From assembly GCA_900317715.1 (NCBI GenBank), contig ONHS01000050.1, positions 1 through 48,935 of the forward strand: a stretch of 48,935 bases of DNA, written 5' to 3'. The notes under the pieces were generated by a model. It was given only the letters and a program-made list of their open reading frames with translations. It searched no databases and was not told the DNA's origin. Of the stretch, positions 28,701-36,464 are shown in pieces (positions within the stretch are counted from its first letter, which is position 1; each line of letters begins with the position of its first letter). Source of the stretch: an uncultured Bacteroidales bacterium (GTDB lineage: Bacteria; Bacteroidota; Bacteroidia; Bacteroidales; WCHB1-69). A program made the translations under genes and the position numbers.

Positions 28701-31700
28701 CATCCTCCACGATTTGTTGAATTGCATACTGGTCGTATACAAAACAGGTATGTGTTTTGTTCAGATAATCCCCAAATGGTATCGGGATTGTTTGTGGTCA
28801 AATACTTCACTTCGTCAGTTGAATTATGGAGACGATACTTGATTTCCCAAGTGGAGGCATCACCTGCCTCTGTCCAAGAGAGTCTCACACCGTTTGTACC
28901 ATTTGTTCCATGAATGTTTTGTGAAGTAAGACCATAAATATTAGGACAAGTCACAGTATATTCAGGACCAAGCAATGGCAAACCCTCATTAATGCCGGCA
29001 GTGTCATTAATCCATAACCTAAGGCCTGGTGTGTTGTATTTCCTTACTCCTGCATTTAATGCTTCTGTTAAATTGCTGTAATACGAACTGTCTGGATCAA
29101 ACAAGAGTGGTTGAACAAGATAGAAACCACTATCGGTTATATCAAACCATGCATTGTCATGATATGTTGACCTTGGACCTTTTGCGATTTCCATTTCTCC
29201 ATTACGCGCAAGATATCCATAACAATTTTCCACAGTAGCATACTCAGCATAACCTAAAATATATCCTTTCCAATTATTATTGGAATTAATAGAACTTGCC
29301 GAATAACAGTTTCTTACAAAGAGGAGCTGCTCATTATCTCCCGTACTACCTTTTCCTACAATTCCTCCTGTCTCACCACTTGTAGATGTAATCACACAAT
29401 TGGAGGCACAGTTAAATATATATGTGGTACCAAAGGATTGTGAAAGAACAGCTCCATTACTATGGATATCACCGGATACAAAGCAATTCATGATTGTATC
29501 ATTTCCGAAAGCATGGTTAATCAAACCTCCTCTTGAATAGCAATTTGTCAAAGCAATATTTTTGATTACCGCATCTACAATCCAATTAAATAGATAATTA
29601 CGAGAATCATAATTATCTGAAGTATACATGTTTTCAATTTTGTGTCCTTGCCCATCAAATGTTCCATAAAATTTCGAAATAGCTTTCCACTTATATCCAG
29701 CAAGATCAATATCAGCAGTTAGAATAGCTTTGCGACCACTAAAAAAGGAATTTTGGTTTGATGGGAGATAAGTTAGTTTAGATAACCAAACCAAACCTTC
29801 CGCTGAAGAAATATAGACATTTCCTAAAGAATCCTCAACATATCCTTCAGGTTGGTTTAAAACCACATCATGCCAATATAATCCGTCTGTTCTTACTGTG
29901 ATAACGGAACTCCAATTTCCATTATGATTTATATCACATTTCGAACGAACATAGATGTCATATTCTTTTAAGGACAACAGTCCGCTAATGTCTATCGTGG
30001 TGTCCTCTGCAGTCACAATAGTTCCATTACCATGGCTAAACCCTTTCAAACCGTATTCCACTTGCCATTGAGTGGCATTGCCGTTTTCGTGCCAACTGAG
30101 GTGTATCGTATTAGTGTCAACAGAGGAAGAAACATTGGAAACCATGCGGCAACCGTTGTCTTGGCTCACACTCAATTGAAAACCTGTATATTTCATAGAC
30201 CCTTGATATACAAGGGTGAGTGCAGAAGAGGTGGAAAACACAGGATCGCTGCTTGAATTCGAAGAAAGCGTGGCGAGATAGCTTCCAAATATACTGTCAT
30301 ATACGGTGACATTCTGATTCTCGAACGAGAGGGTTTCCACCGATAGTGGTTTTGTCGTATCGGCGGATACGAAAATCACGGTGTTGTTGCAACTGTTGGA
30401 ATAGTCTGTGCCTGTAAAAGCATTGTGACCTAACAGATGGTAAAACTCCATCGGCTCTTCCACTGTAAAAGTACTTGTACCCATCATTTGGCCGAGTATA
30501 ATATTGCCAGTGCTGTCAGGAACAATACCGAGTATGGCGGTTTGGTCACTGTTGTACTCATAGTTACTTGGATTAATGGCCGTTGTCAGATACCAGCCGT
30601 CAGCATAGCCGCTCCATCCAAAGTTGAAATGGTAGTAGTTGTCGGCGTTATAACCGTCGCAGACGAAGCTGTGGCCGCCATTATTTCCAGTGCCACTATA
30701 TAACACGGGATGGTTCGCCGAAAGGTTCTCTTGCAGCAAGTTGTGCCATTGCGCATTACTGAAATGACTCTTTTGTGCATAGCTCATATTCGGACTAAAG
30801 CGGAAGAAGTTAATCAGAGCGGTGCGAGCTTCCACATCGTACGAACTACTTTCGGTGTAAAAATACCCCATGTTCACCGCAACGCCGCAATCGCGCATCA
30901 GCTCTGCGACCGCATTTACTTCTTCCGGCGAGCTAGTGGAAGAAAGCGCATCGGGCATATTTGCGTAGTCATAATTGACACTGTCGTAATTGACTGTCAG
31001 GGTACCGTAATTACTGTAGTAGCTATGTGTTCCTCTGCCATTTTGCGGATTTTGCCAATAGTTGATGATTTGGGCCATGGCGGTGGCCACGCAACCTGTA
31101 GGCACATGTCCGGCAATTCCATTTGCATCTTCTGGGCAGAGGGAATTGTAATACTGTCCTTGGTCCCAAGTGGTAGTCAACAAGGGTCCAACTGATTCGC
31201 CGCTTCGGGTGCTCATCGTCTGTCCTGTCCTCAACCGAGACCATTTGGTGGCGGTTTCAGAAGTGGGCGATATGTTATGGTCTATAACCATTATGATTTG
31301 CTGTTCGTAGTTGCCCAACCATCCGCGCACATGTTCGGGCATGTTCTCCACCACGAAATTATTGTCGTAGGAGTAACCTAAAATCGGCTCCATGCGCTCG
31401 TCGGCGGACACGATCACAAAACCCTTTGGCTGTAATGCGAATACGTAGTAACAGTCGGTGATAGATTGCGTTATACTATCAATCGCTTGACCCGTATAGA
31501 TTAACTGTAGGTCTTGTTTGCGCAGATTACCGCTTCGTGTTCCTCCGCTCGTGCGCATAAACGTGTAACCCACGTTCAGAGCCTCCGTTGTCGTCACGTG
31601 CGTCTCGCGCTGCGCAAGGTCACTCGTGTTGTTGTTGGTGCGCTCTTGTGCGGAAACAGCAAGAGCTATCGCTATTATCGTCCAAAACAGTAGAAAACGT

Positions 31701-31705
31701 TTCAT
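25631..31705 (-). CDS. Giant T9SS-secreted C10 (streptopain-like) protease/adhesin, fragment 1
   Basis: The start at 31705 (MKRFLLFWTIIAIALAVSAQ) is a signal peptide; the ATG at 31771 only adds an unlikely leader. Residues ~21-165 are a Spi-type propeptide (YYVFALQPKGFVIVSADERMEPILG motif split by gaps), and ~165-400 a C10 cysteine protease with Cys205 in GHVPTGCVATAMAQI and His345 in NNGGHSFVCDGY, plus NFGWSGYADGWY. Next are a fibronectin-III-like strand set (VSSSVDTNTIHLSWHEN), two GLUG-rich beta-helix blocks (FDGQGHKIENMY; VGGIAG, VGGLFG, FGGLVG repeats), divergent InlB B-repeats (FVRWNDGNTENPRK) and jelly-roll-like modules. Off-frame after ~25744. An exported protease attached to the cell surface is the likely role. 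Confidence 0.85.
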   Translation of the reverse strand: MKRFLLFWTIIAIALAVSAQERTNNNTSDLAQRETHVTTTEALNVGYTFMRTSGGTRSGNLRKQDLQLIYTGQAIDSITQSITDCYYVFALQPKGFVIVSADERMEPILGYSYDNNFVVENMPEHVRGWLGNYEQQIIMVIDHNISPTSETATKWSRLRTGQTMSTRSGESVGPLLTTTWDQGQYYNSLCPEDANGIAGHVPTGCVATAMAQIINYWQNPQNGRGTHSYYSNYGTLTVNYDSVNYDYANMPDALSSTSSPEEVNAVAELMRDCGVAVNMGYFYTESSSYDVEARTALINFFRFSPNMSYAQKSHFSNAQWHNLLQENLSANHPVLYSGTGNNGGHSFVCDGYNADNYYHFNFGWSGYADGWYLTTAINPSNYEYNSDQTAILGIVPDSTGNIILGQMMGTSTFTVEEPMEFYHLLGHNAFTGTDYSNSCNNTVIFVSADTTKPLSVETLSFENQNVTVYDSIFGSYLATLSSNSSSDPVFSTSSALTLVYQGSMKYTGFQLSVSQDNGCRMVSNVSSSVDTNTIHLSWHENGNATQWQVEYGLKGFSHGNGTIVTAEDTTIDISGLLSLKEYDIYVRSKCDINHNGNWSSVITVRTDGLYWHDVVLNQPEGYVEDSLGNVYISSAEGLVWLSKLTYLPSNQNSFFSGRKAILTADIDLAGYKWKAISKFYGTFDGQGHKIENMYTSDNYDSRNYLFNWIVDAVIKNIALTNCYSRGGLINHAFGNDTIMNCFVSGDIHSNGAVLSQSFGTTYIFNCASNCVITSTSGETGGIVGKGSTGDNEQLLFVRNCYSASSINSNNNWKGYILGYAEYATVENCYGYLARNGEMEIAKGPRSTYHDNAWFDITDSGFYLVQPLLFDPDSSYYSNLTEALNAGVRKYNTPGLRLWINDTAGINEGLPLLGPEYTVTCPNIYGLTSQNIHGTNGTNGVRLSWTEAGDASTWEIKYRLHNSTDEVKYLTTNNPDTIWGLSEQNTYLFCIRPVCNSTNRGGWSEEIAHVVDLPYWKDIVTSQPDGYVIDNSGNITISTAEGLAWLISVVNGLNGETKHTLFDKRIVITQDIDLGQFRWTAINGFRGVFDGGGKNINNLYVNELTNYNGLFGEITYGTYQNITLNNANVKGRDFVGMLFGSINSSTINNCHVNGTVYGENSVGGIAGTCSNCGWVNACSSSGTVQASYDAVGGLFGMAENIRNCYSRCNVIGGRYSFGGLVGTTGFGHMENCYATGNVGGAYYKGGLTGSIGGSLKNCYAAGRVSAGGWVCMTMGGSGPEICGFRAGVITGLTSNNLLISNCYGLVDNNHPLYGISEDGTNPIVSNTVSFSSEDGDILLFDSVSVGDNYYTDLLNVLNAWVDTYDTTGVLWHWVADTANINGGFPILEEENLLYNTVTLTIADSTPWGSVCGGGPYCNHEDAVISATPDFGYHFVRWNDGNTENPRKVTLTQDTTFCAIFEINLYSIVGSANPQVNYSFNFENSSKDYQWTFLNNDNENQWCIATLDDTCRALFVSNDNGITNAYSGNTSTDVFAYTTMTLDAGQYFCEYDLRCVGWGNEGYVRIALLPISEQFFDTEWNNAISLATVSYQSEWEHFHQLVNLPTSGEYNFVVLWHNSSIGSTAFLPAAIDNIHFYNNNLDGDLHGYVLGSDTVPYLDTVMLTAIPDEGFQFSRWNDGNTDNPRVVVADADKHYTALFECIPVFGSDSIEGFDWYFWNGSAYTVSTTIIDTMTSYLGCDSIVSHHLTIYEMVTRTVTLYVADSTPHGNVQGGNSYSGYKDIIATISATPDYGYRFVQWNDGITDNPRTVILTQDTSFTAIFAKDLFSVVGTTETYVNYDDDFEDNALDSHWTLLNKDYRNSWHIAMLDDTNRALFISYYSNLSNSYYAWSTSSVYAYKTIHLPVGEYSYNYDWRGSFAYWHFMRVALIPDSVELRDEEWMSSTTIPSNAILLQNSPYNIKYLQGGSTVEWNTTNGMVQIEHGGDYKLLTMIFRQKSHMVMSSAAIPCPILTPSCLLPCLTKATDS

Positions 31706-31799
31706 AATCTTTGCCCTGAATCCGTGTCGGGCGCAACTTCTATGTGTAATTGATTGTTGTTTAAAAAGCAAAAAAGAATCGTGAACTTCATTTGTTTGA

Positions 31800-31910
31800 G
31801 ATTCGAGGTTCTGGACTACCTATCACTACTAAACAAGAAAGCTCACGATTACTCGTAAGCATTTCCCTTTTCTTATTAGTAGTGATTAGAAATTGTCCAG
31901 ATTTCGAATC
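31800..31910. repeat. Imperfect inverted-repeat element upstream of the C10 gene
   Basis: Left arm 31800-31832 (GATTCGAGG...CACTACTAA) pairs with right arm 31876-31910 (TTAGTAGTGATTA...TTTCGAATC) over ~33 nt with some mismatches and a ~43-nt loop. The rest of the ~300-nt gene-free stretch (31706-32004) shows no coding frame. It may be a relic insertion-element end pair or an RNA stem-loop in the 5' leader. Confidence 0.6.
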
Positions 31911-31938
31911 TACAGAAGAAAAGCGAAAACGCTTTATA

Positions 31939-31993
31939 TCAATATGTTAAAAAGTCTGTTCTGTCTCTATACGCTATAGGGGTTTGGTGAAAA
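31939..31993. repeat. 55-bp direct repeat, copy 1 (right after hepT)
   Basis: 54 of 55 bases match 32723-32777. It ends 11 nt from the hepT stop codon (32005). It contains a small CTATA-CGC-TATAG hairpin. Copies 1 and 2 are 784 bp apart and bracket the toxin-antitoxin pair. Confidence 0.9.
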
Positions 31994-32004
31994 ATTGGGG
32001 TTGA

Positions 32005-32361
32005 TTATTGTTGCTGCTCCAGTTCGGAGAGATATTGCTCTATGACAGGCTTCAATTGAGGTATGTCAACAGCTATGGTCTCCCATAATTGTTCAGGGCG
32101 TATCTTGTAGTATCCATGTACCAATACATGGCGCATTCGCTCTATATCGTCCCAATTCACTCCAGGGTGATTGGCACGGTATTCAAAAGTCAGCTTATAT
32201 ACAGCTTCTCCTATTATTTCGACATGTTTCACCAAGCCGAAATAGACTACAGGATCTGCCACAGCCTCTTCCAAAGTGTGTTGTGTTTGGTAGTTCACAA
32301 GTACGTTCATGGCCTCAAGAATGTGCTGAAGCCTTTCAATGTCTCTAACTTCTTCTCTCAT
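32005..32361 (-). CDS. hepT: HepT-type HEPN toxin (DUF86)
   Basis: This 118-residue all-helical protein has the HEPN RNase motif Arg77-x4-His82-x-Tyr84 (RHVLVHGYY). In characterised HepT/MntA pairs, HepT is a ribonuclease-like toxin and its Tyr in the RX4HXY motif is modified by MntA, which blocks it; here the target Tyr is Tyr84. Its start overlaps the end of mntA by 17 nt, implying translational coupling and tight toxin-antitoxin ratio. It is the downstream gene of the pair, the usual order. Confidence 0.92.
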   Translation of the reverse strand: MREEVRDIERLQHILEAMNVLVNYQTQHTLEEAVADPVVYFGLVKHVEIIGEAVYKLTFEYRANHPGVNWDDIERMRHVLVHGYYKIRPEQLWETIAVDIPQLKPVIEQYLSELEQQQ

Positions 32362-32641
32362 AAATTAGTTGTTTATCTCTGTTTGCAGATTGTACAGCAA
32401 AAGGTAGCAGGCAACCATCCTCAATCAAGTCAACACGGCGGCCTATACTTCGTTCTAACTCTCCCATCATGCGTGAGATGGTCAACAATGATACCCTTGC
32501 ATTATCATCATATACCACCAAAATGTCCACATCGCTGTCTTCGGTTTCTTCGCCACGGGCGAACGAACCGAACAGCCAAGCCTTCAACACCGGCTGGGTT
32601 TTGAAGTATTCGCGGATGGTCTCTATCATTTCAGTGCTCAT
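32345..32641 (-). CDS. mntA: MntA-type nucleotidyltransferase antitoxin
   Basis: The MNT-fold protein has G25-S26 in GSFARGEETEDSDVD with catalytic Asp37 and Asp39, and a third Asp71 (GRRVDLIE). Known MntA proteins attach AMP groups to the HepT tyrosine, neutralising it. I set the start at 32641 (MSTEMIETIREYF), giving 98 residues: the upstream in-frame ATG at 32665 lies inside the promoter -7 box. The pair is bracketed by 55-bp repeats and a palindrome (32691-32718), which suggests mobility or capture. Confidence 0.92.
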   Translation of the reverse strand: MSTEMIETIREYFKTQPVLKAWLFGSFARGEETEDSDVDILVVYDDNARVSLLTISRMMGELERSIGRRVDLIEDGCLLPFAVQSANRDKQLIYERRS

Positions 32642-32662
32642 AACATCTTGTAATTGTCTGCG

Positions 32663-32670
32663 CAAAGATA
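32663..32670 (-). promoter_or_regulatory. -7 box of the mntA-hepT operon
   Basis: Minus-strand TATCTTTG, a perfect consensus. The transcription start would fall about 15 nt before the chosen ATG at 32641. A TTG at 32686-32688 is 15 nt away, shorter than ideal for a -33. Confidence 0.6.
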
Positions 32671-32690
32671 CTCTTTTTCTATATACAACC

Positions 32691-32718
32691 GTAGGGGCGA
32701 AAAATTTTTCGCCCCTAC
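32691..32718. repeat. Perfect 28-nt palindrome of the GTAGRGGC family
   Basis: Arms GTAGGGGCGAAAAA and TTTTTCGCCCCTAC, 14 of 14 pairs. It lies just upstream of the mntA promoter and 4 nt from the second 55-bp repeat. Confidence 0.95.
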
Positions 32719-32722
32719 ACCG

Positions 32723-32777
32723 TCAATATGTTAAAAAGTCCGTTCTGTCTCTATACGCTATAGGGGTTTGGTGAAAA
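32723..32777. repeat. 55-bp direct repeat, copy 2 (right after the permease gene)
   Basis: Same sequence as 31939-31993 (one mismatch) and, strikingly, the same 11-nt distance from an upstream stop codon (32789). Confidence 0.9.
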
Positions 32778-32788
32778 TTTTTGCGCCT

Positions 32789-34018
32789 TTATTCGAACCT
32801 AACAGCGCTCACGGGCGAGATTTTCTTGCTGATGATCCAGGCGGGGATGACCAAAACGAGCATACATGCGATGAAAACGCCTGCATTAAGCAACAAAACT
32901 TCTCCAAGATTGAATTTTATGGGCACGAAATTGACATAATAAGTGTCAGGATCGAGCTTGATGAGGTGTGTTTTCTGTTGCAGCCATCCAAAGCCAAGAC
33001 CGATGGCATCTCCTACAAGCATTCCTTTGAAAAGCGTGCGGCCCGCCACCATGAGGAAGGTCTGAACCACGTGTTTTGTCTTCATTCCCAGCGTTTTAAT
33101 GATACCGATGAGCCGAGTTTGCTCTAACACGATAATGAAAAATATGGACATCATCGTGATCATACACACACATGTGGTAATCATGAGCAGCACTGACACG
33201 TTGGTATCGAATAGCGCAATCCAATCGAAAATTTCAGGGTAAATTTGTTTCACGGTTTCAGCTTTCAGGTTGATATCTATCTGATGATGAAGCTGTTCGC
33301 CAACCTCATCAATGTTATGGTAGTCTCGGGTGAGCACTTCCACCCCACTCACCTGCTGCGAATCCCAATCGTTGAGTTTCTGCACGTGCCGCAAATCCAC
33401 CAATGCGAATTTAGTGTCATATTCGGGCAATCCCGTTTCATAAATTCCTGATAATGTGAAACTTCTCTGTCTTGGAGGGTCTTGCACGAAATAGGTTCTC
33501 ACCTTGTCGCCGACTTTGATTTGCAGTTTGTCGGCCAACCGTTTGGAAAGGATAATGTGGTTGTCAGCGGTAGTGTCGTTAAGGTGTAAAGTATCGCCTT
33601 CCAATAAGTTATGGGAGAACTGCTTTCCATCAAAGGATTTGTCCACGCCTTTGAGCACGATACCCTCCACTTGGTCCGCCGTCTTGATGATTCCCACCTT
33701 AGTGGCGTATGGTTGTACTTCCACCACTTCAGGGTTACCATTCAGTATTCCTAACAGCGTGTCATTCAACGTGATAGGAATTTGCTCAAAAGAATAGTTA
33801 CGGTCGTAGTGTGAAATGCGTATGTGCTGTCCCATGGAGACCACCTTGTCTTCAATCACTTGCTTATATCCAGCCGTTATCCCTATGGCTATCAACATGA
33901 TAACCACACCCAGCGCCACCCCGAAAACCGAAAGCCGGATGATGGGTTTGGCGAAACGGTTGCCCTTTTCACGCAGAATGCGACGGGCTAATTGCCAGTG
34001 GAATGAGAACTGAGACAT
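32789..34018 (-). CDS. ABC transporter permease of the LolC/LolE (FtsX-like) type
   Basis: The 409-residue protein has an N-terminal membrane helix (about 28-52), a large periplasmic domain (53-270), and three C-terminal membrane helices (about 275-300, 320-345 and 370-400) typical of FtsX-like permeases. The start region FSFHWQLARRILREKGN and the motif GVALGVVIMLIAIGI resemble LolC/LolE-type subunits that extract lipoproteins for outer-membrane sorting. No ATPase (LolD) or partner gene is adjacent. The start codon abuts a heptamer tract directly, so no Shine-Dalgarno region remains. A MacB-type transporter cannot be excluded. Confidence 0.85.
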   Translation of the reverse strand: MSQFSFHWQLARRILREKGNRFAKPIIRLSVFGVALGVVIMLIAIGITAGYKQVIEDKVVSMGQHIRISHYDRNYSFEQIPITLNDTLLGILNGNPEVVEVQPYATKVGIIKTADQVEGIVLKGVDKSFDGKQFSHNLLEGDTLHLNDTTADNHIILSKRLADKLQIKVGDKVRTYFVQDPPRQRSFTLSGIYETGLPEYDTKFALVDLRHVQKLNDWDSQQVSGVEVLTRDYHNIDEVGEQLHHQIDINLKAETVKQIYPEIFDWIALFDTNVSVLLMITTCVCMITMMSIFFIIVLEQTRLIGIIKTLGMKTKHVVQTFLMVAGRTLFKGMLVGDAIGLGFGWLQQKTHLIKLDPDTYYVNFVPIKFNLGEVLLLNAGVFIACMLVLVIPAWIISKKISPVSAVRFE

Positions 34019-34132
34019 TGGCTGTTAGCTGTTGGCTGTTAGCTATTAGCTATTAGCTGTTGGCTGTTGGCTGTTGGCTATTAGCAGGGTTTTTCCTGAA
34101 AGCCAATGGCTAAAAGCCAATAGCAGTATCAG
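34019..34132. repeat. Heptamer tract upstream of the permease gene
   Basis: Nine units of GCTGTTR/GCTATTA type run from 34019, then a partner block (GCCAATG, GCTAAAA, GCCAATA) in reverse orientation. The permease start codon touches its left edge. Confidence 0.85.
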
Positions 34133-34153
34133 ACAGATGAGAATAAAAACACA

Positions 34154-34181
34154 GTAGAGACAGGATGAGCCCTGTCTCTAC
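34154..34181. repeat. 28-nt palindrome of the GTAGRGAC family
   Basis: Arms GTAGAGACAGG and CCTGTCTCTAC (11 perfect pairs) around a 6-nt centre, 17 nt after the pta stop. It could act as a terminator-like hairpin. Confidence 0.85.
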
Positions 34182-34197
34182 CATGTAGGATTATCGA

Positions 34198-35205
34198 TTA
34201 AAAAGTATTACCAGCGGCCTGGCAGGCGGTGATGGCCACGAGGCTGACGATGTCCTCGACGGAACAACCACGGGAAAGGTCATTGATAGGAGCGGCCATA
34301 CCTTGCATGACAGGACCTACGGCCTCAGCGCCAGCGAAACGCTGCACCAGCTTGTAAGCGATATTACCAGTTTCCAATGACGGGAACACCAGCACATTAG
34401 CCTTACCTGCGACAGGGCTGCCCGGAGCCTTCTGAGCACCCACTGACGGGATGATAGCGGCATCAGCCTGCAACTCACCGTCAATCACGAGGTTAGGATC
34501 CATTTCTTTCGCGATGCGGGTAGCATTCACCACTTTGTCAACGAGTTCGTGTTTTGCAGAACCCTTGGTGGAGAAGCTCAACATAGCCACGCGCGGTTCG
34601 ATGCCGGCGATGGTACGAGCGGTTTGAGCCGTAACGACTGCAATCTGAGCGAGTTTGTTCTCATCCGTGTTCGGGTCGGCAGCACAGTCTGCAAACACCA
34701 TCACACCATCATCACCCCATTTTTTGTCTTGGAAGCACATGATAAATGCGCCGGAAACGACAGAAATGCCGGGTAAAGTCTTCACGATTTGGAAAGCAGG
34801 ACGAAGCACATCGCCCGTAGCGTGCTGAGCACCAGTCACTTCACCATCCACATCTTTGTTCTTGATGAGCAGAGTAGCCAAATAAAGCGGATCTTCCACT
34901 TTCTTGAGGGCTTCCTCCATGGTCATACCTTTATTTTTGCGGATTTCGTACAGCATGTTAGCATAGAAATCTTTTTTGGGGTTGTTCATCGGGTCGATGA
35001 TGTCCGCTTTTGCGATGTTTTTGAGACCCCATTCAGCAGCCTTGGCCTCAATGTTGGCCTTGTTGCCCAGCAGTGTGATAGCAGCGTAACCGTTCTCAAT
35101 GATGATGTCCGCAGCTCTTAAGTTTCTTTCCTCTTCGCCCTCAGCCAAAACGATGCGTTTGTTGGCTTTCTTGGCATTTTCTTTGATTTTGTCGATAATG
35201 TTCAT
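34198..35205 (-). CDS. pta: Phosphate acetyltransferase
   Basis: Pta converts acetyl-CoA and phosphate to acetyl phosphate for ATP generation through acetate kinase. The 335-residue, single-domain form has the conserved ANIEAKAAEWGL-type N-terminus, TSVVSGAFIMCFQD-like active-site strand (SVVSGAFIMC), and ASFS-type loops near the CoA site; DRNPNTDENKLAQIA is visible as DPNTDENKLAQIAV. Normal length for Bacteroidota. Odd: ackA, its usual neighbour, is not next to it within this window. A good -7 box lies upstream. Confidence 0.96.
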   Translation of the reverse strand: MNIIDKIKENAKKANKRIVLAEGEEERNLRAADIIIENGYAAITLLGNKANIEAKAAEWGLKNIAKADIIDPMNNPKKDFYANMLYEIRKNKGMTMEEALKKVEDPLYLATLLIKNKDVDGEVTGAQHATGDVLRPAFQIVKTLPGISVVSGAFIMCFQDKKWGDDGVMVFADCAADPNTDENKLAQIAVVTAQTARTIAGIEPRVAMLSFSTKGSAKHELVDKVVNATRIAKEMDPNLVIDGELQADAAIIPSVGAQKAPGSPVAGKANVLVFPSLETGNIAYKLVQRFAGAEAVGPVMQGMAAPINDLSRGCSVEDIVSLVAITACQAAGNTF

Positions 35206-35268
35206 TGTTTGTCTTTTTGTTATTTGTTAAACTTAATGTATTCTTTAGGCTTTTGGCTAATGCGGCGG

Positions 35269-35276
35269 CAAAGGTA
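35269..35276 (-). promoter_or_regulatory. -7 box of pta
   Basis: Minus-strand TACCTTTG; a TTG at 35294-35296 lies 17 nt away. The leader would be about 60 nt. Confidence 0.55.
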
Positions 35277-35350
35277 CATAAAATATGGATATGCAATAAA
35301 ATCATTATCCATTTCGTTACGTATTTTGATTAAACAAAATAGAAAAAACT

Positions 35351-36040
35351 ATGAAACTGATAGACAACATCTTATCCCTGTTTTATCCGAGGCTATGCGC
35401 TGCTTGCGGAGATGCATTGCAGCAAAATGAATCTTGTCTTTGCTTGAATTGTATGTTGCATCTCCCTGAAACACAATTTCATAAGGAGCATTTCAATCCG
35501 TTGCGGCAAGTGTTCGACGGGCGCGTACCCGTGGAAGAGGTGACCGCCCTGATGAGCTATAAAAAAGCAAATAAAACACAGAAAATTCTTCACAATCTCA
35601 AATATCATGGTCAGAAAGAGATTGGAGCTGTATTAGGCGAACACTTTGGGGGTCAATTGATTACAGAAGAACGTTATCGAAGCATCCAATACATTCTTCC
35701 CATCCCCTTGCATCCGAAAAAACAACGAAAAAGAGGTTACAACCAGAGCGAATGGATCGCGAAAGGACTCTCAAAAGGGATGGGCATCCCCTATCTGACG
35801 GACGTTCTGGTGCGCACGCAATTCACGGACACGCAAACGCGAAAAAGCCGTTTTGCGCGCTGGCAGAATGTAAAGGAGGTTTTTGCAGTGCAAAATCCTG
35901 AAAAAGTGGCCTTTTCGCACGTGTTGGTGTGCGATGATGTGCTCACCACCGGCGCCACCATGGAGGCCGCCATCCGAAAACTACTGGAGGTGGAAGGGGT
36001 GCGCGTCAGCGTGGTCACCCTCGCCGCTACCACACTTTAG
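35351..36040 (+). CDS. comF: ComF-family phosphoribosyltransferase-like protein
   Basis: The 229-residue protein has the N-terminal four-Cys zinc-finger-like region (Cys residues in LCAACGDALQQNESCLCLNC) and the C-terminal PRTase motif VLVCDDVLTTGATMEAAIRKL, with RGYNQSEWIAKGL, all typical of ComF. ComF is linked to DNA uptake in naturally competent bacteria; it is common in non-competent ones too, role unclear. The stop codon (TAG) is the first bases of a heptamer tract. Confidence 0.95.
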   Translation: MKLIDNILSLFYPRLCAACGDALQQNESCLCLNCMLHLPETQFHKEHFNPLRQVFDGRVPVEEVTALMSYKKANKTQKILHNLKYHGQKEIGAVLGEHFGGQLITEERYRSIQYILPIPLHPKKQRKRGYNQSEWIAKGLSKGMGIPYLTDVLVRTQFTDTQTRKSRFARWQNVKEVFAVQNPEKVAFSHVLVCDDVLTTGATMEAAIRKLLEVEGVRVSVVTLAATTL

Positions 36041-36205
36041 CTGTTGGCTGTTGAACTTTGAACTTTGAACTTTGAACTTTGACTTTGAACTTTGAACTTT
36101 GACTTTGAACTATTGCCTATTGCCTACTCCCTAAACTCTAAACCCTAAACCCTAAACTGTAAACAGCTTCAATAACCAATAACCCATAAACCCATAACCA
36201 TTAAA
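36037..36205. repeat. Mixed heptamer tract (four families in series)
   Basis: The stretch has GCTGTTG, then AACTTTG repeated several times with occasional 6-nt slips, then CCTATTG, then CCCTAAA units like the plant telomere motif, then AATAACC units. It is the longest tract in the window and fills nearly all the ~180-nt comF spacer. The adjacent small lipoprotein promoter is built at its edge. Confidence 0.85.
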
Positions 36206-36209
36206 AATG

Positions 36210-36217
36210 TATCTTTG
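36210..36217 (+). promoter_or_regulatory. -7 box of the small lipoprotein gene
   Basis: TATCTTTG, perfect consensus, ends only 4 nt before the ATG at 36222, so the transcript would be leaderless or nearly so. The usual -33 position is occupied by heptamer sequence. Confidence 0.6.
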
Positions 36218-36221
36218 CCGT

Positions 36222-36437
36222 ATGAAAAAGAGAACAATTATTGGAATTATTTTTTGTGCAATTTTATGTGTATCAACATCTTGTGCAAGGAAAGTGGTTG
36301 GTGCAAGGCCACATCGTCGCGACCGTAATTGCGGATGCGAGAACCTGCGTTCCACCCCAATGGGATATGATCTGGCGGTGAAGAACGATGAAACGATGTA
36401 TTGCGATGGGACGATGAATAGCGATGAATTACGATGA
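36222..36437 (+). CDS. Small lipoprotein (71 residues)
   Basis: The product MKKRTIIG... has a signal peptide ending in lipobox STSC (Cys about residue 21). The mature part is rich in basic residues and Cys: RPHRRDRNCGCENL. The last ~20 residues come from an imperfect tandem repeat (36383-36464), so they may not be ancestral. The start is leaderless by the promoter position; upstream ATGs in the heptamer tract are rejected. No family is recognised, but short Cys-rich basic lipoproteins of this form occur in T9SS-containing Bacteroidota. Confidence 0.6.
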   Translation: MKKRTIIGIIFCAILCVSTSCARKVVGARPHRRDRNCGCENLRSTPMGYDLAVKNDETMYCDGTMNSDELR

Positions 36438-36464
36438 ATAGCGATGAATTACGATAAAGCGATG
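36383..36464. repeat. Tandem 10/20-bp CGATGAAT repeat
   Basis: Two exact 20-bp units (36411-36430 and 36431-36450), each made of ACGATGAATA and GCGATGAATT, with degenerate copies on both sides. It forms the C-terminus of the small lipoprotein and the start codon region of the next gene. Confidence 0.85.

Noticed and set aside
34198..35205. A pta-ackA operon
   Set aside because: No acetate-kinase frame follows; the downstream side holds only a palindrome, a heptamer tract and the permease gene.
36120..36160. Telomere-like CCCTAAA units
   Set aside because: They are short, degenerate and embedded among other heptamer families on a bacterial sequence; no sign of a linear end.
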